A stretch of DNA of 64,000 bases, taken from assembly GCA_016719645.1 (NCBI GenBank), contig JADJYS010000006.1:1-64000 (forward strand), written 5' to 3'. The position numbers and the translations under genes are program-made. Under the pieces are notes generated by a model. It was not told the DNA's origin. It saw only the letters and a list, made by a program, of their open reading frames with translations, and made no database searches. Of the stretch, positions 56,732-64,000 are shown piece by piece. This stretch comes from a bacterium. Lineage in GTDB: Bacteria; Krumholzibacteriota; Krumholzibacteriia; LZORAL124-64-63. Numbering within the stretch: the first letter of the stretch is position 1; each line of letters begins with the position of its first letter.

Positions 56732-57145
56732 ATGTTGATGCCGAAGAGGACCAAGTTCAGGAAGATGCACAAGGGCCGCATGCGGGGCACCGCCCTGCGC
56801 GGCGCCACCGTGGCGTTCGGCGACTACGGGCTCCAGGCCGTCGAGTGCGGCTGGGCCTCGAGCCGCCAGATCGAGGCCGCGCGCGTGGCGATCACCCGCA
56901 GCATCAAGCGCGTCGGCAAGGTCTGGATCCGCGTCTTTCCCGACAAGCCCATCACCCTGAAGCCCGCCGAGACGCGCATGGGCAAGGGCAAGGGCAACCC
57001 CGAGTACTGGGTCGCCGTGATCAAGCCCGGCCGGATCCTGTACGAGGTCAACGGCGTGAATCTGGAGTCGGCCAAGGAGGCCTTCCGCCTCGGCGCCGCC
57101 AAGCTGCCCTTCAAGACGCGCGTCGTCACCCGGCGCGGGGAGTGA
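56732..57145 (+). CDS. rplP: 50S ribosomal protein L16
   Basis: 137 residues from ATG 56732 (MLMPKRTKFRKMHKGRMRGT, the usual MLMPKR start). FGDYGLQAVECGWASSRQIE, AARVAITRSIKRVGKVWIRV, FPDKPITLKPAETRMGKGKG, NPEYWVAVIKPGRILYEVNG follow. Positions tRNA at the A site of the large subunit. Confidence 0.97.
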   Translation: MLMPKRTKFRKMHKGRMRGTALRGATVAFGDYGLQAVECGWASSRQIEAARVAITRSIKRVGKVWIRVFPDKPITLKPAETRMGKGKGNPEYWVAVIKPGRILYEVNGVNLESAKEAFRLGAAKLPFKTRVVTRRGE

Positions 57146-57150
57146 TCGCG

Positions 57151-57348
57151 ATGATGAAAGCCCACGATCTGCGGGAGATGTCCGTCGAGGAGCTGCAGGG
57201 GCTCGTCTCGGAGAAGTCCGAGGAGCTGTTGAACCTGCGGATGCAGCTGAAGATGCGCCGCCTGGACAACCCGCTGCAGGTCCGCGCCGCCCGCCGCGAG
57301 CTGGCGGTCATCAAGACGGTGATCAACGAGAAGACGTCCGGGCGCTGA
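57151..57348 (+). CDS. rpmC: 50S ribosomal protein L29
   Basis: 65 residues from ATG 57151, 5 bases after the L16 stop with GGGGAG upstream; GTG 57142, overlapping L16, is an alternative. KAHDLREMSVEELQGLVSEK and LLNLRMQLKMRRLDNPLQVR, AARRELAVIKTVINEK form the two-helix hairpin near the tunnel exit. Confidence 0.94.
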   Translation: MMKAHDLREMSVEELQGLVSEKSEELLNLRMQLKMRRLDNPLQVRAARRELAVIKTVINEKTSGR

Positions 57349-57397
57349 CCGCGCCCCCATCGCCCGCGGCGGGAGCCGCGGCCCGGGAGAGACTGCG

Positions 57398-57661
57398 ATG
57401 ACGAACACGGAGAGGAACCTCAGGGCCACGCGGATCGGCACGGTCGTGTCCAACAAGATGGACAAGACGGTGGTCGTGCGCGTCGACCGGCGATTCCCGC
57501 ATCCCCTGTACAAGCGGATCATCAACCAGTCGATGAAGCTGGCGGCCCATGACGAGACCAACGACTGCCGCATCGGCGACGTCGTGAAGCTCATGGCCAC
57601 GCGCCCCTTCTCGAAGACCAAGCGCTGGCGGGTGGCCGAGATCATCGAGCGGGCGAAGTAG
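57398..57661 (+). CDS. rpsQ: 30S ribosomal protein S17
   Basis: 87 residues from ATG 57398 after GGGAGAG. LRATRIGTVVSNKMDKTVVV, RVDRRFPHPLYKRIINQSMK, AHDETNDCRIGDVVKLMATR and PFSKTKRWRVAEIIERAK match the OB-fold S17. Confidence 0.96.
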   Translation: MTNTERNLRATRIGTVVSNKMDKTVVVRVDRRFPHPLYKRIINQSMKLAAHDETNDCRIGDVVKLMATRPFSKTKRWRVAEIIERAK

Positions 57662-57679
57662 AGTCCAAGGAGACACGAC

Positions 57680-58048
57680 ATGATCCAGGAATACACGATA
57701 CTGAACATCGCGGACAACTCCGGCGCCAAGACCGCCATGTGCTTCCGCGTGCTCGGCGGGACGAATCGCCGCTACGCCCGGGTCGGCGACATCATCGTCT
57801 GCGCGGTGAAGTCGGCGATCCCGAACGGCAACGTCAAGAAGGGGTCCGTGGTGAAGGCCGTCGTGGTCCGCACCCGCAAGGAGATCGGCCGCAAGGACGG
57901 CTCCTACATCCGCTTCGGCGAGAACGCCGCCGTGATCATCAACGCCGACGGCGAGCCCGTGGGCACGCGCATCTTCGGCCCCGTGGCGCGCGAGCTGCGC
58001 GAGAAGAAGTTCATGAAGATCGTCTCGCTCGCGCCGGAGGTTCTGTGA
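57680..58048 (+). CDS. rplN: 50S ribosomal protein L14
   Basis: 122 residues from ATG 57680 after AAGGAG. MIQEYTILNIADNSGAKTAM, YARVGDIIVCAVKSAIPNGN, VKKGSVVKAVVVRTRKEIGR, KDGSYIRFGENAAVIINADG and GTRIFGPVARELREKKFMKI are canonical. The stop TGA shares its last base with the rplX ATG. Confidence 0.97.
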   Translation: MIQEYTILNIADNSGAKTAMCFRVLGGTNRRYARVGDIIVCAVKSAIPNGNVKKGSVVKAVVVRTRKEIGRKDGSYIRFGENAAVIINADGEPVGTRIFGPVARELREKKFMKIVSLAPEVL

Positions 58049-58362
58049 TGCACATCAAGAAGAAGGACAAGGTCCGGGTGCTGAGCGGCGAGTACGAGGG
58101 CCTCGAGGGCGAGGTCCTGAAGGTGTTCCCCGACACCGGCCGCCTGATCGTGGAGAAGGTCAACATGATCAAGCGCCACACCAAGAAGTCCCAGCGTTCG
58201 CCCCAGGGCGGGATCGTCGAGAAGGAGGCCCCGGTGGACGCCTCCAACGTGATGCTGATCTGCCCCAAGTGCGGCAAGGCGGCGCGCACCGGCACGGCCG
58301 TGCTCGGCGACGGTTCCCGCGTGCGGACCTGCAAGAAGTGCGGCGAAATGCTCGCCAACTAG
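58048..58362 (+). CDS. rplX: 50S ribosomal protein L24
   Basis: 104 residues from ATG 58048, overlapping L14 (TGATG). The KOW domain (IKKKDKVRVLSGEYEGLEGE) is followed by VNMIKRHTKKSQRSPQGGIV and a C-terminal zinc-ribbon-like pair of CxxC motifs (CPKCGK and CKKCGE). One of the first proteins to bind 23S rRNA. Confidence 0.96.
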   Translation: MHIKKKDKVRVLSGEYEGLEGEVLKVFPDTGRLIVEKVNMIKRHTKKSQRSPQGGIVEKEAPVDASNVMLICPKCGKAARTGTAVLGDGSRVRTCKKCGEMLAN

Positions 58363-58387
58363 CCGGACAGGCAGGAGGATGTTGATC

Positions 58388-58930
58388 ATGGCGAAGCCGA
58401 GGATGCAGGGGATCTACGAGGAGAGCGTGAAGACGGCTCTCCAGGAGAAGTTCGGGTACACCAACCCGATGATGGTCCCGAAGCCGACCAAGATCGTGCT
58501 CAACGTGGGCATGGGTCGCGCGATCCAGAACCCGAAGGCCCTCGAGGGCGCCCTGGCGGACCTCGAGACCATCAGCGGCCAGAAGTCCGTCAAGACGCTG
58601 GCGCGCAAATCGATCTCGAACTTCAAGCTGCGCGCGGGCATGCCCATCGGCGCCTGCGTCACCCTGCGCGGGGACCGCATGTGGGAGTTCATGGATCGCT
58701 TCATCAACTTCACGCTGCCCCGCATCCGTGACTTCCGGGGCGTGCCGGCGCGGCTGAGCGGCCGCGGCGACTACACGATCGGCCTGAAGGACCAGACGGT
58801 CTTCCCGGAGATCGATTTCGACAAGGTCGACGAGGCGCGGGGCATGAACGTCACCTTCGTGACGACCGCGAACACCGACGAGGAAGCACGGGAACTGCTG
58901 AGCCTGCTGGGCATGCCCTTCCGGCGCTAG
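58388..58930 (+). CDS. rplE: 50S ribosomal protein L5
   Basis: 180 residues from ATG 58388. The earlier ATG at 58379 abuts AGGAGG directly, so the second ATG, 9 bases after it, is preferred. QGIYEESVKTALQEKFGYTN, KIVLNVGMGRAIQNPKALEG, KSVKTLARKSISNFKLRAGM, PIGACVTLRGDRMWEFMDRF and RGMNVTFVTTANTDEEAREL define L5, which binds 5S rRNA. Confidence 0.96.
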   Translation: MAKPRMQGIYEESVKTALQEKFGYTNPMMVPKPTKIVLNVGMGRAIQNPKALEGALADLETISGQKSVKTLARKSISNFKLRAGMPIGACVTLRGDRMWEFMDRFINFTLPRIRDFRGVPARLSGRGDYTIGLKDQTVFPEIDFDKVDEARGMNVTFVTTANTDEEARELLSLLGMPFRR

Positions 58931-58943
58931 AGGAGGACGCAAA

Positions 58944-59129
58944 TTGGCCAAGAAGTCGCTGATCGCCAAGGCCAACCGGCCGGCAAAGTACAAGGTGCGG
59001 GCGTACAACCGCTGCCGCCGCTGCGGCCGGCCTCGGGCCTACTATCGGAAGTTCGGCGTCTGCCGCCTCTGCTTCCGCCAGCTGGCCCTGCTGGGGGATC
59101 TGCCGGGCGTCATGAAGTCGAGCTGGTAA
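58944..59129 (+). CDS. rpsN: 30S ribosomal protein S14, zinc (type Z) form
   Basis: 61 residues from TTG 58944 after GAGGAGG. Short zinc form with CRRCGRPRAYYRKFGVCRLC giving two CxxC pairs, then FRQLALLGDLPGVMKSSW. Like L33, it depends on zinc; no zinc-free paralogue is seen in the window. Confidence 0.96.
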   Translation: MAKKSLIAKANRPAKYKVRAYNRCRRCGRPRAYYRKFGVCRLCFRQLALLGDLPGVMKSSW

Positions 59130-59147
59130 CCGCGAGGAGCTGGGAAC

Positions 59148-59555
59148 ATGAACATGACCGATCCCATTGCGGACATGCTGACGCGCATCCGCAACGCCAC
59201 CCAGGCCGGGCACCGCAAGGTCGAGGTGCCGGCGTCGAACATGAAGAAGGCCGTGGCCGCCGTGCTCAAGGAGCAGGGCTACATCGCGGACTTCGTCGCG
59301 GTCGACGAGGGCCCCCAGGGCGTGGTGCGGATCTCGCTGAAGTACTTCGAGCGCGCGGGCAAGCGCACCGGCGTCATCGAGGGCATCCGCCGGGTCAGCA
59401 AGCCCGGTCGGCGGATCTACGCCGACAAGACGGCCATTCCGAAGGTTCGGGGCGGCTACGGCATCGCCATCGTCTCCACGAACCAGGGGATCATGACCGA
59501 CCACCAGTGCCGTCGTCACGGCGTGGGCGGCGAGATCCTTTGCGAAGTCTGGTAA
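59148..59555 (+). CDS. rpsH: 30S ribosomal protein S8
   Basis: 135 residues from ATG 59148 after GAGGAG. MTDPIADMLTRIRNATQAGH, KKAVAAVLKEQGYIADF, RRVSKPGRRIYADKTAIPKV and GIAIVSTNQGIMTDHQCRRH, GVGGEILCEVW are diagnostic. In E. coli S8 is the autogenous repressor of the spc operon. Confidence 0.97.
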   Translation: MNMTDPIADMLTRIRNATQAGHRKVEVPASNMKKAVAAVLKEQGYIADFVAVDEGPQGVVRISLKYFERAGKRTGVIEGIRRVSKPGRRIYADKTAIPKVRGGYGIAIVSTNQGIMTDHQCRRHGVGGEILCEVW

Positions 59556-59578
59556 GCCGCGGAAGAGAGGACTGAACC

Positions 59579-60118
59579 ATGTCGCGCATCGGACTGAAGC
59601 CGATCAGCATCCCCCAGGGCGTGACCTTCGTGGTCGAGGGCGAGACCTCGATCGTGAAGGGGCCCAAGGGCGAGCTGCGGCAGCACATCCCCGCGGGTCT
59701 GGAATACAGGCTCGAGGACGGCGATCTGCGGATCGGCCGCCCGGACGACAGCAAGCCCATGAAGGCCCGTCACGGCCTCGTGCGCGCCCTGATCGCCAAC
59801 CAGATCGCCGGCGTGACGACGGGCTTCACGAAGTCGCTCGAGATCATCGGCGTGGGCTACCGCGCCCAGGTCAAGGGCCAGGTGCTGGACCTCCAGCTCC
59901 AGTACAGCCACCCGGTGGAGTACCCGATCCCGGCCGATGTCGAAATCGTCTGCCCCGAGCCGACGCGCATCGACATCAGGGGCCTCGACAAGCAGCGCGT
60001 CGGCCAGGTGGCCGCGGAGATCCGCGCCTACCGCAAGCCCGAGCCCTACAAGGGCAAGGGCATCCGCTACGTCGGCGAGAAGATCGTCCGGAAGGCCGGC
60101 AAGTCCGCCGCCAAGTAG
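59579..60118 (+). CDS. rplF: 50S ribosomal protein L6
   Basis: 179 residues from ATG 59579 after GAGAGGA. MSRIGLKPISIPQGVTFVVE, IVKGPKGELRQHIP, GVTTGFTKSLEIIGVGYRAQ, and the C-terminal GLDKQRVGQVAAEIRAYRKP, EPYKGKGIRYVGEKIVRKAG are typical. Lies near the sarcin-ricin loop. Confidence 0.97.
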   Translation: MSRIGLKPISIPQGVTFVVEGETSIVKGPKGELRQHIPAGLEYRLEDGDLRIGRPDDSKPMKARHGLVRALIANQIAGVTTGFTKSLEIIGVGYRAQVKGQVLDLQLQYSHPVEYPIPADVEIVCPEPTRIDIRGLDKQRVGQVAAEIRAYRKPEPYKGKGIRYVGEKIVRKAGKSAAK

Positions 60119-60195
60119 CGGGTCGCCGCGTGGCGGGATGCATCGTGTAGCGAGACAGGTTCCAGCAACCCGACGGGTTCGGGAGGACGACTGAG

Positions 60196-60570
60196 ATGAA
60201 AGACACAGCGAAGAACAGGATCGAAGCGCGCCAGAAGCGGAAGGTCCGCGTGCGCAAGAAGGTGTCGGGCACCGCCGAGCGGCCGCGCCTGACCGTGTCC
60301 CGCAGCCACAAGGCGATCTACGCCCAGATCATCGACGACGTCGTCGGCAACACCCTGCTGGCTGCCGACAGCCGCAAGGCCGACGAGGCGGCGGTGCCCG
60401 AGGGCCTGGCCGGCAAGTGCGCCACGGCGTACCGCGTGGGGCACCACCTCGCCCGGATGGCCCGCGAGAAGGGCATCGAGAAGGCCGTCTTCGACCGTAA
60501 CGGATATCTCTACCACGGGCGCATCGCCGCGCTGGCCAAGGGCGCCCGCGACGGCGGACTCGAGTTCTAG
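60196..60570 (+). CDS. rplR: 50S ribosomal protein L18
   Basis: 124 residues from ATG 60196 after GGGAGGAC. KKVSGTAERPRLTVSRSHKA, IYAQIIDDVVGNTLLAADSR, RVGHHLARMAREKGIEKAVF, DRNGYLYHGRIAALAKGARD, GGLEF is canonical and binds 5S rRNA with L5. Followed by rpsE 29 bases later. Confidence 0.96.
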   Translation: MKDTAKNRIEARQKRKVRVRKKVSGTAERPRLTVSRSHKAIYAQIIDDVVGNTLLAADSRKADEAAVPEGLAGKCATAYRVGHHLARMAREKGIEKAVFDRNGYLYHGRIAALAKGARDGGLEF

Positions 60571-60599
60571 AGCGTGAGACCCTGGACAGGAGCAAATCG

Positions 60600-61391
60600 A
60601 TGACCGACATGGCGAACACCACCGGCCGCAGCGACAACCGCTCCGGCGGTCAGGGACAGCGGCGCGGACCCGGCGGCCCCGGCGGCCACGGCGGGCCCGG
60701 CGGCCCGGGCGGCCGCGGCGGCCCCGGCGGGCCCGGCGGCCCGGGCGGCCGCGACGGTTTCGGCCCCCGGCGCGACGGGCGCCCCCCCCGCGGGCGCGAG
60801 CGCGAGCGCGAGACGAGCGACATGACCGAGACCGTCATCGCCATCAACCGCGTGGCGAAGGTGGTCAAGGGCGGACGCCGTTTCAGCTTCAACGCGATCG
60901 TCGCGGTGGGCGACGGCAAGGGCAAGGTCGGCGTGGCGCTGGGCAAGGCCAACGAGATCGCGGACGCCATCCGCAAGGCCTCCGAGTCGGCCCGCGCCGG
61001 GCAGATCCCCGTGCCGATCCTGAACAACACCATCCCCTACGCGGTGGTGGGCCGGTTCGGGTCGAGCCACGTGATGCTCAAGCCCGCGGCCGCGGGCACC
61101 GGCGTCATCGCCGCCGGCGGCGTGCGCGCGATCCTCGAGGCCGCCGGCATCAAGAACGTCCTGACCAAGCAGCTCGGCTCCCGCAACCCGCACAACGTGT
61201 GGAAGGCCACCATGGACGGGCTGGACCAGCTGCGCTCGGTCGAGGAGATCGCCGCCAAGCGCGGCATCTCGGTCTCCGAGGTCTTCGGCCTGGTCCGCGG
61301 CCCGCGCCAGCCCGCCGCCGAGGCGCCTGCCGCGGCGCCCGAGGCCCCCGCCGAGGCGCCCGCGACCGGAGAGGTGACCAGCGATGAGTAA
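60600..61391 (+). CDS. rpsE: 30S ribosomal protein S5 with long Gly/Pro-rich N-terminal extension
   Basis: 263 residues from ATG 60600 after ACAGGAG, against about 167 in E. coli. The S5 core begins near residue 76: TETVIAINRVAKVVKGGRRF, SFNAIVAVGDGKGKVGVALG, ARAGQIPVPILNNTIPYAVV and KNVLTKQLGSRNPHNVWKAT. Ahead of it, residues about 18-55 consist mostly of PGG/GPGG repeats and then an Arg-rich stretch (RRDGRPPRGRERERE). The C-terminus adds an Ala/Pro/Glu tail (AEAPAAAPEAPAEAPA). An internal ATG at 60822 (MTETVIA) would give the normal protein but lacks a clear ribosome site. S5 helps unwind mRNA at the entry channel. Confidence 0.95.
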   Translation: MTDMANTTGRSDNRSGGQGQRRGPGGPGGHGGPGGPGGRGGPGGPGGPGGRDGFGPRRDGRPPRGRERERETSDMTETVIAINRVAKVVKGGRRFSFNAIVAVGDGKGKVGVALGKANEIADAIRKASESARAGQIPVPILNNTIPYAVVGRFGSSHVMLKPAAAGTGVIAAGGVRAILEAAGIKNVLTKQLGSRNPHNVWKATMDGLDQLRSVEEIAAKRGISVSEVFGLVRGPRQPAAEAPAAAPEAPAEAPATGEVTSDE

Positions 61392-61566
61392 GCTCAAGAT
61401 CACCCAGATCCGCAGCGCCTCGGGCCGTCCCCCCAAGCACCGGCGGATCATCGCCGCGCTGGGGCTGCGGCACCACCAGGCGGTCGTCGTGCACGAGGAC
61501 AATGCCACGATCCGCGGCATGGTGAACAAGGTGTGCCACCTGCTCCGAGTCGAAGAGGTGAAGTAG
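61384..61566 (+). CDS. rpmD: 50S ribosomal protein L30
   Basis: 60 residues from ATG 61384, overlapping the end of rpsE by 8 bases. SKLKITQIRSASGRPPKHRR, IIAALGLRHHQAVVVHEDNA, TIRGMVNKVCHLLRVEEVK is full-length L30, including the conserved short loop. Confidence 0.95.
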   Translation: MSKLKITQIRSASGRPPKHRRIIAALGLRHHQAVVVHEDNATIRGMVNKVCHLLRVEEVK

Positions 61567-61568
61567 GC

Positions 61569-62060
61569 ATGATCAAGCTGAACAATCTGGGCGCGCCGCA
61601 GGGCGCCACCAAGGAGCGCAAGCGCCGGGGCCGCGGCCCCGCGTCGGGCCAGGGCAAGACCGGCGGCCGCGGGCACAAGGGCCAGAAGGCCCGCGCCGGC
61701 GGCGGCATCCCGGCCTGGTTCGAGGGCGGCCAGATGCCCCTGAACCGGCGCCTGCCCAAGCGCGGTTTCACGAACATCTTCCGTCAGACGTACCAGGTGG
61801 TGAACCTCGAGCTGCTGAACCGCTACGCGGAGGGCTTCGAGATCGACGCCGCCGTGCTGGCCGACGCCGGCCTGGTCAAGCACGCCGACCGCCCGATCAA
61901 GCTGCTGGCGCGCGGCGAGCTGACGACGAAGAACCTGACGATCCGGGTGGACCGGGCCAGCCAGAGCGCGATCGACGCGGTCGCGGCGGCGGGCGGCAAG
62001 GTCTACGTCACCGCGGGGGCCGCGGAGGCCACGGCCGAGGCAGTCGAGACGTCCGAGTGA
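61569..62060 (+). CDS. rplO: 50S ribosomal protein L15
   Basis: 163 residues from ATG 61569, two bases after rpmD, with GAGGTGA inside rpmD as ribosome site. IKLNNLGAPQGATKERKRRG, GRGPASGQGKTGGRGHKGQK, ARAGGGIPAWFEGGQMPLNR, RLPKRGFTNIF are standard; a slightly longer Ala/Glu tail ends the protein. Confidence 0.96.
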   Translation: MIKLNNLGAPQGATKERKRRGRGPASGQGKTGGRGHKGQKARAGGGIPAWFEGGQMPLNRRLPKRGFTNIFRQTYQVVNLELLNRYAEGFEIDAAVLADAGLVKHADRPIKLLARGELTTKNLTIRVDRASQSAIDAVAAAGGKVYVTAGAAEATAEAVETSE

Positions 62061-62098
62061 GCCGGAACGACGGTGTCTGACGCAAAGGGAGCGGCGAG

Positions 62099-63397
<1,299 letters not shown>

Positions 63398-63403
63398 GGC
63401 GCT

Positions 63404-64000
63404 TTGGCGCTGAACGTGGTGTTTCTGGGCCCTCCCGGCGTGGGGAAGGGGACGCAGGCCGAGCGCCTGGCCGGCAGCCGCGGGCTGTGGCACGTCTCCA
63501 CCGGCGCGATCCTGAGGGCCTGCGTCCGGGACGGCTTCGGCCCGGACGGCACCGCCGGCAACCCGGAGCTGGTGCGCCAGACCGCCGCGATCCTCAAAGC
63601 CGGGCAGCTGGTGCCCGACGACTTGATGATGGTGCTGATCCGCGAGTCGCTGGCGGGAGTGCCGGCGGGGAGTTCGGGCTGGCTGCTGGACGGTTTCCCG
63701 CGCACGGCCCCCCAGGCCGAGGGCCTGATCGGCCTGCTGGCCGAGCTGGGGGCGGACGAGCCGGTGGTGCTGGAGATCTACGTGCCGGACGACGAGATCG
63801 TGCGGCGGCTCTCGGGCCGGCTGACCTGCAGCACCTGCGGCCACGTCACGGCCGCCGGGGCGGCCGCCGAGGGCGACGCCTGCCGGGTCTGCGACGGCCA
63901 CCTGGCCATGCGCGAGGACGACCGGCCCGAGACGGTGCGCAACCGGCTGGCGGTCTTCCGCGAGAAGACCAGGCCGGCCAAGGACGTCCTGGCCGCCCGC
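63404..64000 (+). CDS. adk: adenylate kinase, 3' end outside window
   Basis: At least 199 residues from TTG 63404, with AGGAGG in the end of secY. P-loop VVFLGPPGVGKGTQAERLAG, HVSTGAILRACVRDG, GQLVPDDLMMVLIRE, WLLDGFPRTAPQAEGL and RLSGRLTCSTCGHVTA with a four-Cys LID (CSTC and CRVC pairs) that should bind zinc, then REDDRPETVRNRLAVFREKT. Interconverts AMP, ADP and ATP. The secY-adk order is the usual spc-operon end; the gene runs off the right edge. Confidence 0.95.
   Translation, partial: MALNVVFLGPPGVGKGTQAERLAGSRGLWHVSTGAILRACVRDGFGPDGTAGNPELVRQTAAILKAGQLVPDDLMMVLIRESLAGVPAGSSGWLLDGFPRTAPQAEGLIGLLAELGADEPVVLEIYVPDDEIVRRLSGRLTCSTCGHVTAAGAAAEGDACRVCDGHLAMREDDRPETVRNRLAVFREKTRPAKDVLAAR

Noticed and set aside
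60670..60760. GGCGGCCCC-type DNA repeats as a possible satellite or recombination site
   Set aside because: They lie inside rpsE in frame and simply code the PGG-repeat extension.

Overview
The window is bacterial chromosome with high-GC coding throughout, apart from one clearly lower-GC block at about 9.6-20.0 kb. The core genes are ordinary bacterial ones. A secreted protein with a C-terminal FlgD-type Ig domain ending in a short basic tail, a four-Cys L33 and a zinc-type S14 would fit a poorly cultured high-GC lineage of the FCB assemblage (for example Krumholzibacteriota or Eiseniibacteriota). That placement is inference only. No rRNA, CRISPR array, phage or insertion sequence was seen.

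About 0.9-9.3 kb: aroA, aroC, tyrS, a DinB/DfsB-like gene, an Ig-repeat lipoprotein (minus strand), an SGNH-like protein and the 5' half of an O-antigen ligase. Each can be followed only by hopping between reading frames every few tens of bases. Conserved motifs survive while single-base indels abound, so these look like intact genes in error-rich sequence rather than true pseudogenes. Scattered single frameshifts continue to about 30 kb; the housekeeping part after 30.7 kb reads cleanly.

About 7.8-30.7 kb is a surface-polysaccharide locus: O-antigen ligase, two PaaK/CapK-like adenylate-forming enzymes, AsnB-type amidotransferase, several GT2 and GT4 glycosyltransferases, a heparinase II/III-like protein, two hexapeptide acyltransferases, a methyltransferase-kinase fusion, two SGNH-like secreted proteins and a VanZ-like membrane protein. 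Its lower-GC central cassette begins inside the ligase gene and ends inside a GT4 gene, as expected if a specificity cassette was exchanged by recombination within conserved flanking genes. A chimeric assembly could look the same.

About 30.7-33.7 kb carries ispF, ddl and cysS with overlapping or close spacing. A consensus-like promoter then leads into tRNA-Thr, tRNA-Tyr, tRNA-Gly, tRNA-Thr, tuf, rpmG, tRNA-Trp, secE, nusG, rplKAJL and rpoBC. A second promoter precedes rpsL-rpsG-fusA-tuf, followed without interruption by the S10 and spc operons through secY and into adk, which runs off the window. The rif, str, S10 and spc clusters are therefore joined in one ~30 kb block coding the translation, transcription and secretion core.

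Points most worth a second look are the two intragenic GC breakpoints, the methyltransferase-kinase fusion with its glycan-decoration neighbours, disordered extensions on NusG and S5, an EF-G with non-canonical residues at the domain IV tip, the silent-difference-only tuf pair with a duplicated 3' end, and a 13-bp perfect hairpin between rplL and rpoB.
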